This document shows positions 41,701 to 50,118 of a stretch of DNA of 64,000 nucleotides, in pieces. Under the pieces are notes generated by a model that saw only the letters and a program-made list of their open reading frames with translations, had not been told where the DNA came from and did no database searches. The position numbers and the translations under genes are program-made. This DNA is from Streptomyces sp. DH41 (GTDB lineage Bacteria; Actinomycetota; Actinomycetes; Streptomycetales; Streptomycetaceae). The stretch covers positions 186,001 through 250,000 of the forward strand of contig NZ_JARVKY010000011.1 in the NCBI RefSeq assembly GCF_029813785.1, written 5' to 3'. Each line of letters starts with the position of its first letter. The stretch's first letter is position 1.

Positions 41701-42714
41701 GTGGAAGCCCCCGACCTCGTCCGCCCCGCCCCGAGGAGCAGCCGCACCGTGGGAACCGCCGTCCACGTCCCGCAGACCCGGGACATGCTCGGAGAAGAAC
41801 TCTCCGGCGACGAAGCCCTGACCGCCCTGCGCCGGTACGGCGGCCTGCGGCTGCTGACCGACTCCTTCGCCCGGTTCCGCTACGCGGACGGCTTCACCAA
41901 CGCGCGGGCCCTCGCCTTCCAGGTGGTGATCGGCCTGGTGCCGTTCACCATCGCGCTCGTGGGCCTCGCCACGTCGGTGCACACCGAGGGCGTGGGCCGG
42001 GTCATCGAGCTCACCCTCGGCCGGATCGTGCCGGGCGCCAGTGCCGACGTCGTGGAGCAGGCGTTCGAGGGCACCCGGCGCAGCGCCGGCAGCGACGCGT
42101 GGAGCACGCTCGCGCTGTGGCTGGGCCTGGCGTTCGCCGTGCTGAACCTCGCTTCCGCCATGGGACAGATCGAGCGGGGCGCCAACCGCATCTACGGCAT
42201 CGAGCGCGACCGTCCCTTCCCCCGCAAGTACGCGAGGGCGCTGGTGCTGGCGCTCACCGCCGGCCTGCCCATGGTGCTGGGCTTCCTCGTACTCGTCGCG
42301 GGCGAGGCCGTCGGGGACGCCGTGGCCCGCTCCGTGGGCGACCGGGACGGCGGTGCCGGGTGGTGGGGGATGCTGCAGGTACCGGCGGGACTGCTGCTGG
42401 CCTGGGTCGCCTCGGCGGTGATCCTGCGCTGGTCGCCCCGCCGCGACCAGCCCGGCTACACCTGGCTGGCCTTCGGCTCGGCGGTCCACCTCGTACTGTG
42501 GGTCTCGGCGACCTGGCTGCTCGCCCTGTACATCGGTCGAAGCGGCGCCTTCGGCAGCGTCTACGGTCCGCTCACCGCCTTCATCGCGCTGCTGCTGTGG
42601 GCGAACCTCACCGCCGTGGCGCTCTTCCTCGGCATCGCGTTCGCCGCCCAGCTGGAAGCGGCCCGGGCGGGCATCCGCACGCCGGTACGGCCGGACCCGG
42701 GGCCGGGCGCCTGA
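41701..42714 (+). CDS. YihY/BrkB-family membrane protein
   Basis: 337 residues with six helices in the YihY pattern: Y-A-D-G-F-T-N-A-R-A-L-A-F-Q-V-V-I-G-L-V-P-F near 60-80, N-R-I-Y-G-I-E-R, and the late segment F-G-S-V-Y-G-P-L-T-A-F-I-A-L-L-L-W. The family was once called ribonuclease BN; it is now seen as a membrane protein of uncertain, possibly transport, function. The GTG at 41701 is the first start; later starts near residue 18 are possible. Confidence 0.85.
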   Translation: MEAPDLVRPAPRSSRTVGTAVHVPQTRDMLGEELSGDEALTALRRYGGLRLLTDSFARFRYADGFTNARALAFQVVIGLVPFTIALVGLATSVHTEGVGRVIELTLGRIVPGASADVVEQAFEGTRRSAGSDAWSTLALWLGLAFAVLNLASAMGQIERGANRIYGIERDRPFPRKYARALVLALTAGLPMVLGFLVLVAGEAVGDAVARSVGDRDGGAGWWGMLQVPAGLLLAWVASAVILRWSPRRDQPGYTWLAFGSAVHLVLWVSATWLLALYIGRSGAFGSVYGPLTAFIALLLWANLTAVALFLGIAFAAQLEAARAGIRTPVRPDPGPGA

Positions 42715-42760
42715 CGGGCCCGTCGGGCAGGCCGGTCCGACGCCGGCGGCGAACCCGGGG

Positions 42761-43636
42761 CTACGCCTCCTCGCGCGGCGGAGTCAGCGCCCAGCGGATG
42801 CCCGCGGTCACGGCCACGCCGAGCGGGCGTACGCACACGCCCTCCGCCGCGGGAACGCGCGGCAGCCACAGGGCGCGCGAGGCCCAGCCCGGCAGCAGTG
42901 AGACCGCGTTGGCGGCGACGACTCCGTACGGAAGGCGTGCGAGCAGCGGCACGGGCGGCTTCAGCAGCAGGAACCGCGCGGTGCTCCGCGCCTCGCCGGT
43001 GGCGCGCAGTTCGCCGCGGTAGGCGGCCAGTCGCTCCGTGAGCCCGGCGCGGTCCACGGGCGGGTCCGGGACACCGAGCGCGGTGGCGACGCGCGCCATG
43101 TCGGCCACGTAGGCGTCGCACCCGTCGTCGTCCAGGGGCTGGGCGCCGTAGCGCTGGTGGGCGCGCAGGAAGCTGTCGACCTCGGCGATGTGCACCCAGC
43201 ACAGCAGGTGCGGATCGGCGGCGGCGTAGGCCTGGCCGTCGGAGGTGGTGCCGCGCACGGTGTCGTGGACGGCCCGTACCCGCTCGCACGCCTCCCGCGC
43301 GCTGTCGGCCGGTCCGTAGGTGGTGACGGCCAGGAAGGTGCTGGTCCGCTGCAGCCTGCCCCAGGGGTCGCCGCGGAATCCGGAGTGTGCGGCGACGGCG
43401 GCCATGGCCAGGGGATGGAGGGACTGGAGCAGCAGGGCGGACAGGCCTCCGATGAACATCGAGGCGTCCCCGTGCACCCGCCTGATCGGTCGCTCCGGGC
43501 CGAACCAGCGTGGACCCGGTGCGTCGTGGATGCGGGCACGGTTCTCCGGCCCCCGCGGCCCCGCCACCCTGGAGAAGATCATGTCGCCGAGCCGTGCGCG
43601 CGGGGAGGGAAGGCTGGGGCCGGGGAGAAGTGTCAT
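42761..43636 (-). CDS. MpaB-family (DUF2236) heme oxygenase-like protein
   Basis: 291 residues with MpaB/latex-clearing-protein features: a conserved R-V-H-G-D, then Q-S-L-H-P-L-A-M-A-A-V, F-L-A-V-T-T-Y-G, and L-L-C-W-V-H-I-A-E-V-D-S-F-L. In rubber oxygenase Lcp, His and Lys/Arg residues of these segments bind heme b. Streptomyces carries many such proteins of unknown substrate. The ATG at 43636 follows GGAAGGAGGG. Confidence 0.88.
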   Translation of the reverse strand: MTLLPGPSLPSPRARLGDMIFSRVAGPRGPENRARIHDAPGPRWFGPERPIRRVHGDASMFIGGLSALLLQSLHPLAMAAVAAHSGFRGDPWGRLQRTSTFLAVTTYGPADSAREACERVRAVHDTVRGTTSDGQAYAAADPHLLCWVHIAEVDSFLRAHQRYGAQPLDDDGCDAYVADMARVATALGVPDPPVDRAGLTERLAAYRGELRATGEARSTARFLLLKPPVPLLARLPYGVVAANAVSLLPGWASRALWLPRVPAAEGVCVRPLGVAVTAGIRWALTPPREEA

Positions 43637-43715
43637 GGCTGCCGAGCCCTCCTTCCCCTGCCGCGGCCGGGCGGCTCACATGACTACTTCTGCCCGGCTC
43701 CGCCGCGCGGGAACA

Positions 43716-44081
43716 TCAGGCGCAGCCCCAGGCCGACATTCCCTGGATACGGGCCAGGCGCTTGGCCACGGCGATCTGCTCCCCGCGGGAGGCCAGGTCC
43801 GCGCGCGGGGCGTACTCGAGGCCGCCCGCCGCGATCCAGCTCGACCGTGCGAACTGCAGGCCTCCGTAGTAGCCGTTGCCGGTGTTCGCCTCCCAGTCGC
43901 CGCCGGATTCGCAGGCGGCGATGGCGTCCCAGTCGGTGCGCGGGGGGACCGACGGTGAAGCCGCCGCTTCGGTGGTCGCACCCAGTGCGGTCGCGGCGAA
44001 CAGGACCACCACAGCGGTCCGGATCCTTCGGCCCTGCGAACTGCGCGCGCCGCTCAGATGAGCATTTCGTTTACAGATCAT
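43716..44081 (-). CDS. Minimal secreted resuscitation-promoting-factor (Rpf)/transglycosylase protein
   Basis: 121 residues: signal peptide (about 1-40) followed by one Rpf domain, D-W-D-A-I-A-A-C-E-S-G-G-D-W with the catalytic Glu, then N-T-G-N-G-Y-Y-G-G-L-Q-F-A-R-S-S-W and a paired Cys at the C-terminus (W-G-C-A). It should cleave peptidoglycan at spore germination or growth. It lacks LysM or DUF348 modules, so it is the shortest Rpf form. The ATG at 44081 has little ribosome-site pairing. Confidence 0.92.
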   Translation of the reverse strand: MICKRNAHLSGARSSQGRRIRTAVVVLFAATALGATTEAAASPSVPPRTDWDAIAACESGGDWEANTGNGYYGGLQFARSSWIAAGGLEYAPRADLASRGEQIAVAKRLARIQGMSAWGCA

Positions 44082-44193
44082 ACAGAGACTGTTACACCAC
44101 GTGATGACGGTGCGCCGCGCAGGCCGCGCTCTCCGTACGCCAGTCGGAGCAGGCGAACCCTCGTCCGCGTGCCGCCCTTCGGCGGATCGCCCC

Positions 44194-44730
44194 TCACGAC
44201 CACAACTCGCCGCTGTCGCACACCTGGGCGCCCATGTTCCGCTGCATCATGCGCAGCGCGGCGTCCGCCAGGTCGGCGTGGATGTGGGCGACCGCGTCGC
44301 GCGGAACGATGACCCGCAGATGGCGGATGTGGGCGTCGAGCGCCGAGTAGAGCACACACTGTTCGGTCACCTGCCCGCACAGCACGAGCCGGTCGATCCC
44401 CTGCTCGAAGAGCAGGTTCGTCAACGGGGTCTCGAAGAAGATCGAGTGGCGTGCCTTGACCACGAAGAGGGAGGACTCGTCGGGCCGCAGCGGCTCGACG
44501 AGGCGGCCGTGCGGTCCGGAGAGCGCCTTGTCGAGGATCTCGCCGTGGTGCGAGCGCCACTCACCGAAGTTGTCGTTGACGTAGATCACGGGAACGCCCT
44601 GACGCCGGGCCCGCTCGAGCAGGCCGGTCAGCGCCGGCAGCACGGATTCCACGGCGGGAATCAGCAGCTCGGCGTCCTCGTGGTCGTAGGTGTTGATCAT
44701 GTCGATGACGATCAGCGCGGTCTTGCCCAT
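44194..44730 (-). CDS. Isochorismatase-family cysteine hydrolase
   Basis: 178 residues. The triad is visible: Asp in V-I-D-M-I-N, Lys in V-V-K-A-R-H-S, Cys in V-T-E-Q-C-V preceded by a cis-peptide region. Typical length for nicotinamidase-like or isochorismatase-like hydrolases. F-F-E-T-P-L lies in the substrate-loop region. Substrate unknown; the neighbours give no pathway clue. Confidence 0.9.
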   Translation of the reverse strand: MGKTALIVIDMINTYDHEDAELLIPAVESVLPALTGLLERARRQGVPVIYVNDNFGEWRSHHGEILDKALSGPHGRLVEPLRPDESSLFVVKARHSIFFETPLTNLLFEQGIDRLVLCGQVTEQCVLYSALDAHIRHLRVIVPRDAVAHIHADLADAALRMMQRNMGAQVCDSGELWS

Positions 44731-44807
44731 GCCGCCCAGATTGCCACTGGACGGCGGGAGAATCGCTTCGCCCCGGCGGGCGGCGGGGCGCGGAGTGCCC
44801 CTAGGGG

Positions 44808-45629
44808 TCACTGGAGGGCCTGGTCCGAGGTCTGAGTCCCGTCCTTCACGAGGAAACCCGGCGCCCAGGGCGCCGGCCCCAGGCCCTCGCTCCAGTCGCG
44901 CAGTCCCGCCTCGTTCACGCAGACTATTCCGCACCGCTCGGCGTACTCGACGGCCGGTGCGGTGAATTCGCTGCTGGTGACGAGGACCGCGACGTCGGCC
45001 TCGTGGACGGTGAAACAGGTACCGCCGAAGCGCTGCAGGTCCTGGGAGCCGACCTTGTTCTCGTCGCCGTAGCGCTTGCACTGGATGACGACGCGCCGGC
45101 CGTCGGGGGCCACCGCCACCACGTCCGCGCCGAGGTCGCCCGCTCCGCCCACCACCTCCACCTCGGCGCAGCCGTCCCGTACGCAGAGACCGGCTATCGC
45201 CTGCTCGAACTCGTCGGGGCTGAGCGCCTCGTGGCCGGTGGCCGCCGCCGTGGCGGACTCCTCGAAGCCGGGCGTCTCGACGCCGGGTGCCTCGTCCTCA
45301 GGTATCACCGTCCGCCGCTCCTCCAGCGCGTCCAGGGCTGTCGCCGTGGCCTCCTCCAGGGCGCCGGTGGTACGGCGCGCCAGCCTGGACGGGGAGAACC
45401 CGGAACGCCCGCGCCAGCAGACGACACCCGCCACCACTCCCCCGAGGACCAGGACGACGGCCCAGACGGGACGCCGCTGCGCGACGTCGACGGCCATTCG
45501 GCCGACCCACCCCACGATGATCAGACCGACAGCGGCGAGACCGAAGAACATGGCGGTCGCGCGGAGGTCGAAGCGGCGCCCGTGGCGTCTCGGGCGGGTG
45601 CGGCGTTCAGGCACGGTCACGATGGTCAT
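44808..45629 (-). CDS. Membrane-anchored Mrr-type restriction endonuclease-like protein
   Basis: 273 residues: two N-terminal helices (about 25-45 and 55-72), a linker, then an Mrr_cat (PD-(D/E)xK) domain with G-A-D-V-V-A-V, I-Q-C-K-R-Y and F-V-x-H, T-S-S-E-F-T. Catalytic Asp and the Q-x-K pair are present. Such membrane-fused Mrr domains may cut methylated or foreign DNA entering the cell; no methyltransferase is adjacent. The ATG at 45629 follows AGGGAGGA closely. Confidence 0.87.
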   Translation of the reverse strand: MTIVTVPERRTRPRRHGRRFDLRATAMFFGLAAVGLIIVGWVGRMAVDVAQRRPVWAVVLVLGGVVAGVVCWRGRSGFSPSRLARRTTGALEEATATALDALEERRTVIPEDEAPGVETPGFEESATAAATGHEALSPDEFEQAIAGLCVRDGCAEVEVVGGAGDLGADVVAVAPDGRRVVIQCKRYGDENKVGSQDLQRFGGTCFTVHEADVAVLVTSSEFTAPAVEYAERCGIVCVNEAGLRDWSEGLGPAPWAPGFLVKDGTQTSDQALQ

Positions 45630-45762
45630 TCCTCCCTGCGGCCGACATGTTGATCACTTACGCCGTCTGCCCGGGAACCACCGGATCACCGGCCGTTCAT
45701 GACACGCCGTCGGATGGCTCATCCATCCCGTGCGTGAATCTTTCGGGCATAACGTGCGGAAT

Positions 45763-46833
45763 ATGAAGAAATGCCATGTCGTGTACCTGGTGTGCACCGC
45801 AGCGATGATCGGAACGGGGCTCGGCGCGGCCCCGGCATCCGCCGACCACACGACCCACGTGGTCCACCCCGGCGAATCAATCCAGAAGGCGGTGGACGCC
45901 GCGAAGTCGGGCGACACCGTTCTCGTCACCTCCGGCACCTACCACGAGAGCGTCAAGGTGAGCACGCCCGGGCTCACCCTGCGGGGCGTGGGCCGCGGCA
46001 CGGTCATCAAGCCGAGCACGGAGAAGGCCACCGACAACACCTGTGCCGAGGGCGGCAACGGCATCTGCGTGATCGGGACGAAGGACAAGAACGTCAAGGG
46101 CATCACCGTCGCCAACCTGACGGTGACCGGCTTCAAGCGAACCGGCCTGTTCTCCATGGCCACCGACGGCCTCACCGTGCGGAACGTGACGGCGGTGAAG
46201 AACGGTGTCTGGGGCATCGCCCAGGAGCGGTCGGTCCACGGCGCCTTCGTGGACAACATCGCCCGCGACAACGGTGACGCCGGCATCTTCCTCGCCAACA
46301 CCATCAAGGCCGAGGAAGGCGCCGCGGACACCGAGGGCACGGTCGTCGCGCACAACCGGGTCGAGGGCAACCGGATCGGCATCACCGTCCGCCGTCTGCG
46401 CAACCTCGCCGTCGCGGACAACTACATCGGCGGCAACTGCGCGGGCGTGTTCGTCGTCGGCGACGAGAACAAGCCCATGGCCGGCGACCTGGTCGTGCGC
46501 GACAACCACGTCGTCCGCAACAACAAGTCCTGCCCGAAGACCGACCGGCTGGAGGCGCTCCAGGGCTCCGGCATCGTCCTGACCGGTACCGAGAAGGTCC
46601 TGGTCACCGACAACACGGTCGAGGGCAACTCCGGCAAGTCGTCGATGTCGGGCGGCATCGTCCTGGCCGCCAGCATGGTGGGCGCCCCCAACTCGAAGAA
46701 CGAGGTCAACGGCAACAGGCTGCGCGACAACTCCCCCGCCGACCTGGTGAACGCCGGGACCGGGGAGACCGCCGAGAGCAACACCTTCACCGGCAACACC
46801 TGCGGCGCCTCCAAGCCCGCGGGACTGTGCTGA
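45763..46833 (+). CDS. Secreted right-handed parallel beta-helix protein
   Basis: 356 residues: signal peptide (M-K-K start, A-S-A-D cleavage near 28) then H-P-G-E-S-I-Q-K-A-V-D-A-A-K-S-G-D-T-V, the entry of pectate-lyase-like beta-helix proteins. It is followed by repeating N-x-V/T-G-N coils to the end and a C-terminal Cys. No clear lyase residues, so a polysaccharide-binding or -cleaving role is only inferred. The ATG at 45763 gives the clean signal peptide. Confidence 0.88.
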   Translation: MKKCHVVYLVCTAAMIGTGLGAAPASADHTTHVVHPGESIQKAVDAAKSGDTVLVTSGTYHESVKVSTPGLTLRGVGRGTVIKPSTEKATDNTCAEGGNGICVIGTKDKNVKGITVANLTVTGFKRTGLFSMATDGLTVRNVTAVKNGVWGIAQERSVHGAFVDNIARDNGDAGIFLANTIKAEEGAADTEGTVVAHNRVEGNRIGITVRRLRNLAVADNYIGGNCAGVFVVGDENKPMAGDLVVRDNHVVRNNKSCPKTDRLEALQGSGIVLTGTEKVLVTDNTVEGNSGKSSMSGGIVLAASMVGAPNSKNEVNGNRLRDNSPADLVNAGTGETAESNTFTGNTCGASKPAGLC

Positions 46834-46884
46834 CCGGCCGGCCGTAGCCACCCGAGGACCGAGGAAGAAGGAAGGACGCGGCAC

Positions 46885-47913
46885 ATGACGACCGCACAGA
46901 CTGCCCCGCCCCCGCCCATGCGGCTGAGGGAGCTCGTGTTCGGGGCGGCATGTGCCGCCGCCCTCCGCGCGGCCGCCCGGCTCGGCGTGGCCGACGCGCT
47001 CGGCGACAACCCCACGGCCGTGGAGGACCTCGCGGCCGCGGTGAAGACCGAGCCGGGGCCGCTGCGCCGGCTGCTGCGCGCCCTGACCTGCTACGGCGTC
47101 TTCGCCGAGCACAAGGACGGGACCTTCGCGCACACCGCCATGTCCCGGCTGCTGCGCGAGGACGACCCGCACAGCCTGCGCTACATCACGCTGTGGTGCA
47201 CCGAGCCGTGGACCTGGGACGCGTGGCCCCAGCTGGACGAGGCGGTGCGTACCGGCGGCAATGTCGTCGAGGGCCTGTACGGCAAGGAGTTCTTCACCTA
47301 CCTCAACGAGGACGCTCCCGAGTCGGCCGAGATCTTCAACCGCGCCATGACGACCTCCAGCCGGCAGTCGGCCCAGGACGTCGCGGCGCTCCTCGACCTG
47401 TCGGGGTGCACGTCGGTCGCCGACATCGGCGGCGGCCAGGGACATGTGGTGGCGAGCCTGCTGGAGAAGTACCCGTCGATGCACGGCACCCTGCTCGACC
47501 TGCCACGGGTGGTGGAGAACGCCGACCCGCGGCTGCGCGAGGGCGGATCGCTCGCGGACCGGGTGCGGATCGTGCCGGGCGACTGCCGGGTGGCGGTCCC
47601 CGTCCAGGCCGATGTGTACATCATCAAGAACATCCTCGAATGGGACGACGACAGCACCGCCCGTGCGCTGCGGGGCGTCATGGCGGCGGGTGGGCCCGGG
47701 GCCCGGGTCGTGGTCATCGAGAACCTCGTCGACGACACGCCCTCGATGCGGTTCAGCACCGCCATGGACCTGCTGCTGCTCCTCAACGTCGGCGGCGCCA
47801 AGCACACCACCGACAGCATGGTCGGCCGGCTGACCGACGCGGGCCTCGTCATCGACGACATCCGCCCGGTCAACCCCTACCTGCACGCGTTCGACTGCAC
47901 CGTGCCCGAGTGA
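46885..47913 (+). CDS. SAM-dependent O-methyltransferase (plant COMT/AdoMet_MTase_2 type)
   Basis: 342 residues: N-terminal dimerisation/winged-helix domain (about 10-95), SAM motif D-I-G-G-G-Q-G near 180, D-L-P-R-V-V, then D-V-Y-I-I-K-N-I-L-E-W-D-D. In polyketide tailoring enzymes this segment is usually K-x-I-L-H-D-W; here the catalytic-position His is Glu (I-L-E-W-D-D), which may mean altered chemistry. The ATG at 46885 follows GGAAGGA. It converges on a SchA/CurD gene, which suggests an aromatic polyketide connection. Confidence 0.88.
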   Translation: MTTAQTAPPPPMRLRELVFGAACAAALRAAARLGVADALGDNPTAVEDLAAAVKTEPGPLRRLLRALTCYGVFAEHKDGTFAHTAMSRLLREDDPHSLRYITLWCTEPWTWDAWPQLDEAVRTGGNVVEGLYGKEFFTYLNEDAPESAEIFNRAMTTSSRQSAQDVAALLDLSGCTSVADIGGGQGHVVASLLEKYPSMHGTLLDLPRVVENADPRLREGGSLADRVRIVPGDCRVAVPVQADVYIIKNILEWDDDSTARALRGVMAAGGPGARVVVIENLVDDTPSMRFSTAMDLLLLLNVGGAKHTTDSMVGRLTDAGLVIDDIRPVNPYLHAFDCTVPE

Positions 47914-47937
47914 ACTGACCCGAAGACGCGCACGCGT

Positions 47938-47974
47938 CGGCCGCCGGACCGCCCCCGCGGCGGTCCGGCGGCCG
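47938..47974. terminator. Strong bidirectional terminator
   Basis: Perfect 16-bp GC stem (47938-47953 with 47959-47974) and a 5-base loop between the convergent methyltransferase and SchA/CurD genes. Confidence 0.85.
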
Positions 47975-48000
47975 AGGTGTGCGCGCCGTGGAGGGGCGGA

Positions 48001-49158
48001 TCAGGCGTCGGGGGCCCGGCGGTCGGTGACCAGCTCCATCCGGGCACCCTCGAGAGCACGGGCGAGGTCGCCGCCCGCCGGCGCGGATCCGTCGGTGCCC
48101 GCCGGGCCGTCCAGGAGCGTCGTCAGCTCGGCCACCTGGCCGGGGTCCGAAAGGCCGAGGGACACAGCCGGGCCGGCGGCCTCCAGCCCGCCCCGTACGT
48201 CGACCAGCCGCACCACGACGTCGTCGCGCTGGAAGATCGTGCTGCACAGGACGGGGCCGTGCGGGTCCTGTGCCGCCGCCTCGTCGCGCTCGGCGAGCAG
48301 CCGGGCCAGCCGCATGCCGCAGCCCGGCCTGGCCGGGTACGACAACGCGTGCCGCCGCGCCGCCGGGTCCTGGTGCCCCACGGTCACGTGGTGGACGGCG
48401 GGCAGTGCCGCCCGTGTGTAGAAGATCCGGGCGGACTCCGGGTCGCCGAGGTCCCGGTCCTGCTCCAGATACGGGTCGAGGGCCTCCTCGACGGCCCGCA
48501 CCTCGGGCTGCTCGGCCACGTGCCGCAGGGCCGCGAGCAGGTCACCGCGCACCTCGATGGCCCGTACCACCCGGTTGCCGTGCAGGAACAGGGAGGTACG
48601 GCACAGCCGTGTGGTGTCGTCGACCCGCGGCTCGGGCGAGGCGTAGTCCGCGAGGACCTCGGCGACCGCCTCCTCGCTGCCCGGTTTCACCGTGAAGGTG
48701 AGCGCGTGCCGGATCACGCCGTCACCGAGGCGGGGCGACGTCTGGAGCCCGCCCCGGGCGGCCTCGGCACCCGCCGCCGGGTGGCCCGTCTCACGGACGA
48801 CGTGGAAGCGGAGCGACCTGGTGTGCCGCACGCAGTTGTGCAGCGGCTTCACCATCCGCACGTGCTCCTCGCTGCTCACCCAGGTCAGGAAGGGCGGAGC
48901 GCTCTCCCATTCGCTGGTGATGAGCCACTGGGAGGGGTTCTCGATGGACTGGCACAACTGCTCGCCCAGGTGGCCGGGGACGGACTCGACGTGGCTGCGC
49001 AGTTGTTCGTACGTCTCGAGGAACTGCTGCTGGGCGCCGTCGTAGACCTCGACCAGCAGGACGACCCGGAGCCGGGAGCCGTCGAACACGGACTGGGAGA
49101 CATGGTGCGACGCCTGTCGCGTCAGCGGTTCCGAAACAGGGGTGGACGTGGTGGTCAT
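48001..49158 (-). CDS. SchA/CurD-like (WhiE ORF I type) protein
   Basis: 385 residues. N-terminal ABM-type ferredoxin-like domain (L-R-V-V-L-L-V-E-V-Y-D-G, F-L-T-W-V-S-S-E-E-H), then SchA/CurD repeats with R-H-A-L-T-F-T-V-K-P-G and a later H-H-V-T-V-G-H-Q-D. Proteins of this type accompany spore-pigment (whiE) polyketide clusters; the exact function is unknown. No PKS genes lie in the window. The ATG at 49158 was chosen over GTG 49167 because GGAG would be too close to the latter. Confidence 0.85.
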   Translation of the reverse strand: MTTTSTPVSEPLTRQASHHVSQSVFDGSRLRVVLLVEVYDGAQQQFLETYEQLRSHVESVPGHLGEQLCQSIENPSQWLITSEWESAPPFLTWVSSEEHVRMVKPLHNCVRHTRSLRFHVVRETGHPAAGAEAARGGLQTSPRLGDGVIRHALTFTVKPGSEEAVAEVLADYASPEPRVDDTTRLCRTSLFLHGNRVVRAIEVRGDLLAALRHVAEQPEVRAVEEALDPYLEQDRDLGDPESARIFYTRAALPAVHHVTVGHQDPAARRHALSYPARPGCGMRLARLLAERDEAAAQDPHGPVLCSTIFQRDDVVVRLVDVRGGLEAAGPAVSLGLSDPGQVAELTTLLDGPAGTDGSAPAGGDLARALEGARMELVTDRRAPDA

Positions 49159-49308
49159 CCTGCGCACATCTCCTTCGCGGGTGCGGAACTGAACGTCGGC
49201 CGCGGTGATGCGACGCCAGCGTTCCTCGATCGTGTGCCCGGCCCCGGTGGCGCGCGACTCGTGTGCACTGCGCGGGTGACCGGCACCGCCGGCACCGCGC
49301 CGCGGGAC

Positions 49309-50010
49309 TCAGACGAGGTGCGCGAAGACCACCAGGTTCTCCGTGTAGTCCTTGGCCTTGCGGTCGTAGTCGCCCGCGCAGGTGATGAGCCGTACCTCGG
49401 CCCGGTCCGCGTCGCCGTACACGCGCTTGCTCGGGAAGTCGTCCTTGTCGAACGTCTCCAGGCCGTCGACCTCGAAGGACGCCTGGCGTCCGTCGGCTCT
49501 GCGGACGTGGAAGACGTCTCCCTCGTCCAGCTGGCCGAGGTACGCGAAGACGGCCGCCGACGTTTTCGTGTCCACGTGCCCGGCGATGATCGAAGTGCCC
49601 CTCTCCCCGGGGGAGGCGCCCTTGGCGTACCAGCCGACGAGGTTGGTGTCGTCGGGCGGCGGAGGTTCCAGTTGCCCGTTCGCGCCGATGGCGAGGTCGG
49701 TGAAGGGAGCGTCGACGGAGATCTCCGGAATGAGCAGACGCACCGGCTTCGAGCGCGGCAGGTCCGTGCCTGTGCCTGTGCCTGTGTCCGTGTCCGTGTC
49801 CGTCCCCGCCTGACCACCGGCGGCGGAAGGAGCCGACACACCGGGCTGTGCGGCGAGCGGTGGGCGGGAGGAGTCGGCCGACGTGTCGTTGCCGCCGACC
49901 AGACTCACGGCCAGGACCAGGAGGGCCACGGCACACAGCACCGTCATGCCCGGGCGGGACCCGGTCGGCGCCTGCTCGTCGTCGGCGGGAGAGGAAGGGG
50001 GGACTGGCAT
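49309..50010 (-). CDS. Class F sortase
   Basis: 233 residues: membrane anchor (about 22-40), a linker with T-D-T-D-T-D-T-G-T-G-T-G-T-D, and a sortase domain with His in A-G-H-V-D, Cys in L-I-T-C-A-G and a downstream Arg-containing segment ending N-L-V-V-F-A-H. Class F sortases of actinobacteria are attached to cell-wall or pilus-like proteins; substrates are poorly known. The next gene upstream (50119-50571) encodes a likely substrate. The ATG at 50010 follows GAGGTGG. Confidence 0.9.
   Translation of the reverse strand: MPVPPSSPADDEQAPTGSRPGMTVLCAVALLVLAVSLVGGNDTSADSSRPPLAAQPGVSAPSAAGGQAGTDTDTDTGTGTGTDLPRSKPVRLLIPEISVDAPFTDLAIGANGQLEPPPPDDTNLVGWYAKGASPGERGTSIIAGHVDTKTSAAVFAYLGQLDEGDVFHVRRADGRQASFEVDGLETFDKDDFPSKRVYGDADRAEVRLITCAGDYDRKAKDYTENLVVFAHLV
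49762..49806 (-). repeat. Hexanucleotide repeats in the sortase linker
   Basis: On the coding strand, three GACACG-type units run into three GGCACA-type units, giving the alternating Thr-Asp/Thr-Gly stretch. In-frame slippage would change linker length without breaking the gene. Confidence 0.75.
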
Positions 50011-50118
50011 CGAGGACCACCTCACTGGGGCACGGGCGGCGGACAGGACGGGGCGAGCGAGCCGGGCCGCCACGCGGTGCCTGGGTGGCGGCCCGACGGC
50101 TATCGCGCCCGGCATGAC

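Noticed and set aside
44082..44193. Possible ydaO-type (c-di-AMP) riboswitch upstream of the Rpf gene
   Set aside because: The gap is short and I could not find the conserved core of that riboswitch; only a small ACAG-AGA-CTGT dyad near the start is present.
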